From: Nitrospira sp.
Lineage (GTDB): Bacteria; Nitrospirota; Nitrospiria; Nitrospirales; Nitrospiraceae
NCBI GenBank assembly: GCA_018242725.1
Contig: JAFEBI010000001.1
Coordinates: 67,008 to 131,007 of the forward strand
Direction of reading: 5' to 3'
Length of the DNA: 64,000 nucleotides
The notes beneath the pieces were generated by a model. The model worked only from the letters and a program-made list of their open reading frames with translations, was not told the origin of the DNA and did not search any database. Both the position numbers and the translations under genes were made by a program. Positions 61,849 through 64,000 of the stretch are shown here, piece after piece (position 1 is the stretch's first letter; each line of letters begins with the position of its first letter).

Positions 61849-61870
61849 GGATTCAGTACCCAGCACTCCT

Positions 61871-64000
61871 CTAGACCACGAAGTTCAGTAACTTCTTCTC
61901 GACGTAGATCACCTTCTTCGGCTCTTTTCCTTGGAGCCATTCCGCCGCTTCCGCACGGGCCAGCCGTTCAACCTCTTCACGCGAAACCTCAAGCGCCACC
62001 TCGAGCTTTGCTCTGAGCTTTCCGTTAATCTGAATCGGAATCGTCACACGTTCGCTGACCGTCAAGGCTGGATCAAACCCCGGCCAGGGCTGATGGGAAA
62101 CGCTGGACTGATGCCCAAGGAGCCCCCAAAGTTCCTCTGCCACATGCGGCGCAAAGGGCGAGAGTACCAGCACAAATGGTTCGATCACCGCGCGAGGCCG
62201 CTCGGACGCCTTCGTCATCTCATTCGTAAAGATCATCATCTGCGAAATCGCCGTATTGAACCGAAGCGCCTCAATATCTTCCGTCACCTTCTTGATCGTC
62301 TGATGCAGCAACCGTTGGTGCGCGGGGCTCGGCCCTGTTGAGACGATGGCCGGCGAGAGCTGCCCTTGTTCATCAACCATCATCCGCCAAACTCGCTCCA
62401 AAAACCGGGTGACGCCTTCGACGCCTCTAGTACTCCAGGGTTTCATCGCCTCCAGTGGTCCCATGAACATTTCATAGAGCCGGACGGCGTCAGCGCCGAA
62501 TTGGTCGATCATGTCATCTGGGTTGACGACATTGCCGCGGGATTTCGACATCTTCTGATTGTCTTCTCCCAACACAATGCCTTGGTGCACCAATTTCATA
62601 AAAGGCTCAGGCGTACTCACCACCCCGATATCAAACAACACCTTGTGCCAAAATCGCGAGTACAGGAGATGCAGCACGGCATGCTCGCTACCCCCGATAT
62701 ACAAGTCCACCGGCATCCAGTAACGTTCTTTCGCCGGATCGACCAACTTGGTGGAATTCTTGGGATCGATGAATCGCAGATAGTACCAGCAAGAACCGGC
62801 CCATTGCGGCATCGTGTTTGTCTCACGTCGGGCCGGCTGACCGGTGGCGAGGTCGGTCGTGGCCAACCAGGATTCTAAGTTCGCGAGCGGGCTTTCACCG
62901 GTACCTGATGGCTTAAAATTGCTCGTCTCCGGTAAGACCAGAGGAAGCTGCTGTTCCGGAATTGGGCGTACTTCACCATCAACCCACATGATTGGAAAGG
63001 GTTCGCCCCAATAGCGTTGTCGAGCGAAGAGCCAGTCACGCAGTTTGTAGTTGACCGCTTTGGTGCCCTTCCCCTGCTTTGCAAGCCACTCCGTCACTTT
63101 GGGAATAGCCTCTGAGGGGAGCAGCCCGTTGATCGAGAAGCTGCCGTCGCTGGTCGCCGAATTGACGACGGTGCCACGCCCAGTGTCGGTGAATGCCGCC
63201 TCCTGAACATGGCCGCCGGCAATGACCTCGCGAATCGGGAGCTGATATTGTCGTGCAAAGGCCCAGTCGCGCTCATCATGCGCCGGCACAGCCATAATGG
63301 CGCCGGTCCCGTAACTCATCAGCACATAGTCGGCGATCCAGATCGGCAATCGCTCTTGATTCACGGGATTCACGGCATAGCCGCCGGTGAAGACCCCGGT
63401 CTTCTCCTTCTCAAGCTCTTGCCGTTGCAGATCGCTCTTTCTCGCCGCCGTCTCACGGTACGCGTGAACCGCCGCTTTCTGTTCTTCACTCGTCACGACA
63501 TCGACCAGCGGATGTTCCGGCGCCAGCACCATATAGGTCGCCCCGAACAGAGTATCGGGTCTGGTGGTGAATACGCGGATTGCGCCCGTTCGATCGGCAA
63601 GGGCGAAGTCCACCTCCACACCGATTGAGCGTCCGATCCAATTCTTTTGCATCTCAAGCGTACTGGCAGGCCAGTCAACCAGCTTCAAGTCTTCCAGCAA
63701 TCGATCGGCGTAGGCGGTGATCTTCAGCACCCACTGCCGCATCGGCTTACGGATCACATCGAACCCGCCGACTTCGCTCTTGCCGTCGATGATTTCTTCG
63801 TTCGCCAACACCGTCCCAAGCTGTGGGCACCAATTCACCGGCACTTCCGCCACGTAGGCCAATCCCCGCTCGAAGAGCTTGAGGAAAATCCACTGCGTCC
63901 AGCGATAGTATCCGGGATCCGTCGTACTAAGCTCGCGTTCCCAGTCATACGAGAGCCCCACGCGCTTCATCTGCCGCTTGAACGTGGCGATGTTGTCCGC
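61871..64000 (-). CDS. leuS: Leucyl-tRNA synthetase (partial, runs off right edge)
   Basis: 710 residues of a class I synthetase, missing its N-terminal 150 or so residues including the HIGH motif. The editing (CP1) domain is present with [22 protein letters not shown]. Then come the catalytic segment [18 protein letters not shown], the [15 protein letters not shown] motif and the anticodon-binding domain, ending NFVV. It charges tRNA-Leu. Its stop lies 22 bases before lptE, showing the leuS-lptE-holA unit. Confidence 0.98.
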   Translation of the reverse strand, partial: ADNIATFKRQMKRVGLSYDWERELSTTDPGYYRWTQWIFLKLFERGLAYVAEVPVNWCPQLGTVLANEEIIDGKSEVGGFDVIRKPMRQWVLKITAYADRLLEDLKLVDWPASTLEMQKNWIGRSIGVEVDFALADRTGAIRVFTTRPDTLFGATYMVLAPEHPLVDVVTSEEQKAAVHAYRETAARKSDLQRQELEKEKTGVFTGGYAVNPVNQERLPIWIADYVLMSYGTGAIMAVPAHDERDWAFARQYQLPIREVIAGGHVQEAAFTDTGRGTVVNSATSDGSFSINGLLPSEAIPKVTEWLAKQGKGTKAVNYKLRDWLFARQRYWGEPFPIMWVDGEVRPIPEQQLPLVLPETSNFKPSGTGESPLANLESWLATTDLATGQPARRETNTMPQWAGSCWYYLRFIDPKNSTKLVDPAKERYWMPVDLYIGGSEHAVLHLLYSRFWHKVLFDIGVVSTPEPFMKLVHQGIVLGEDNQKMSKSRGNVVNPDDMIDQFGADAVRLYEMFMGPLEAMKPWSTRGVEGVTRFLERVWRMMVDEQGQLSPAIVSTGPSPAHQRLLHQTIKKVTEDIEALRFNTAISQMMIFTNEMTKASERPRAVIEPFVLVLSPFAPHVAEELWGLLGHQSSVSHQPWPGFDPALTVSERVTIPIQINGKLRAKLEVALEVSREEVERLARAEAAEWLQGKEPKKVIYVEKKLLNFVV

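Overview
The window reads as a chromosomal stretch of a Gram-negative, outer-membrane bacterium of roughly 55-58 % G+C by eye. It carries LPS heptose and lipid A genes (gmhA, rfaE2, lpxC), LptE, SurA-type chaperones, MurJ, a monofunctional transglycosylase and a bactofilin. A compact three-gene succinate dehydrogenase/fumarate reductase, a di-heme cytochrome c peroxidase, many hybrid histidine kinases and the style of the dispersed repeats make Nitrospira (Nitrospirota) my best guess. That is inferred from gene content and memory of such genomes, not from a search.

Layout. 0-5.8 kb: tail of a TPR protein, a methyltransferase, a YbgC-like thioesterase, a stand-alone Csm6-like (TIGR02710) protein, then gmhA, a deoxyhypusine-synthase-like gene and a SprT-like protease. 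5.8-9 kb: a 1061-residue hybrid kinase. 9.2-15.1 kb: rfaE2, mfd and two parvulin-type chaperones. 15.2-25.1 kb: a palindromic repeat element, engB, mtgA, a VOC/asparaginase/unknown cluster, murJ-ogt-dtd, a bactofilin, a lemA-TPM-TPM operon and a PilZ protein. 25.2-28.7 kb: frdB-frdA-sdhC. 28.9-36.2 kb: five tightly packed signalling genes, four sharing one receiver-domain type, ending in a diguanylate cyclase. 36.2-40.2 kb: lpxC behind an AT-rich control region, a HARE-HTH protein, suhB and small genes. 40.2-45.1 kb: an accessory segment with a TIR/cadherin-like/FGE fusion and a RiPP-type B12 radical SAM enzyme, punctuated by four copies of a short palindromic repeat. 45.1-52.6 kb: PCD, a decayed MauE/DoxX fragment, PPK2, a second FGE-like protein, a lipoprotein, an MscS-like channel, cytochrome c peroxidase, xthA and a previously uncalled 51-residue zinc-ribbon gene. 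52.9-64 kb: flavoprotein, small membrane/secreted proteins, PilZ, a TupA-like ATP-grasp protein, tRNA-His, pyrF, rpsT, and the holA-lptE-leuS cluster running off the right edge.

Common threads are envelope building, c-di-GMP/two-component signalling (one GGDEF with an I-site, two PilZ proteins, six kinase-type proteins) and central metabolism. A cross-cutting observation is that several genes without a Shine-Dalgarno sequence have a good -10 box only 5-9 bases before the start codon, in three cases with a matching -35 at 17 bases. This suggests that leaderless mRNAs are common here. The strongest candidates for an undescribed system are the receiver-paralogue phosphorelay operon, the repeat-flanked TIR-FGE/radical SAM segment and the stand-alone Csm6-like protein whose HEPN arginine appears to be replaced.
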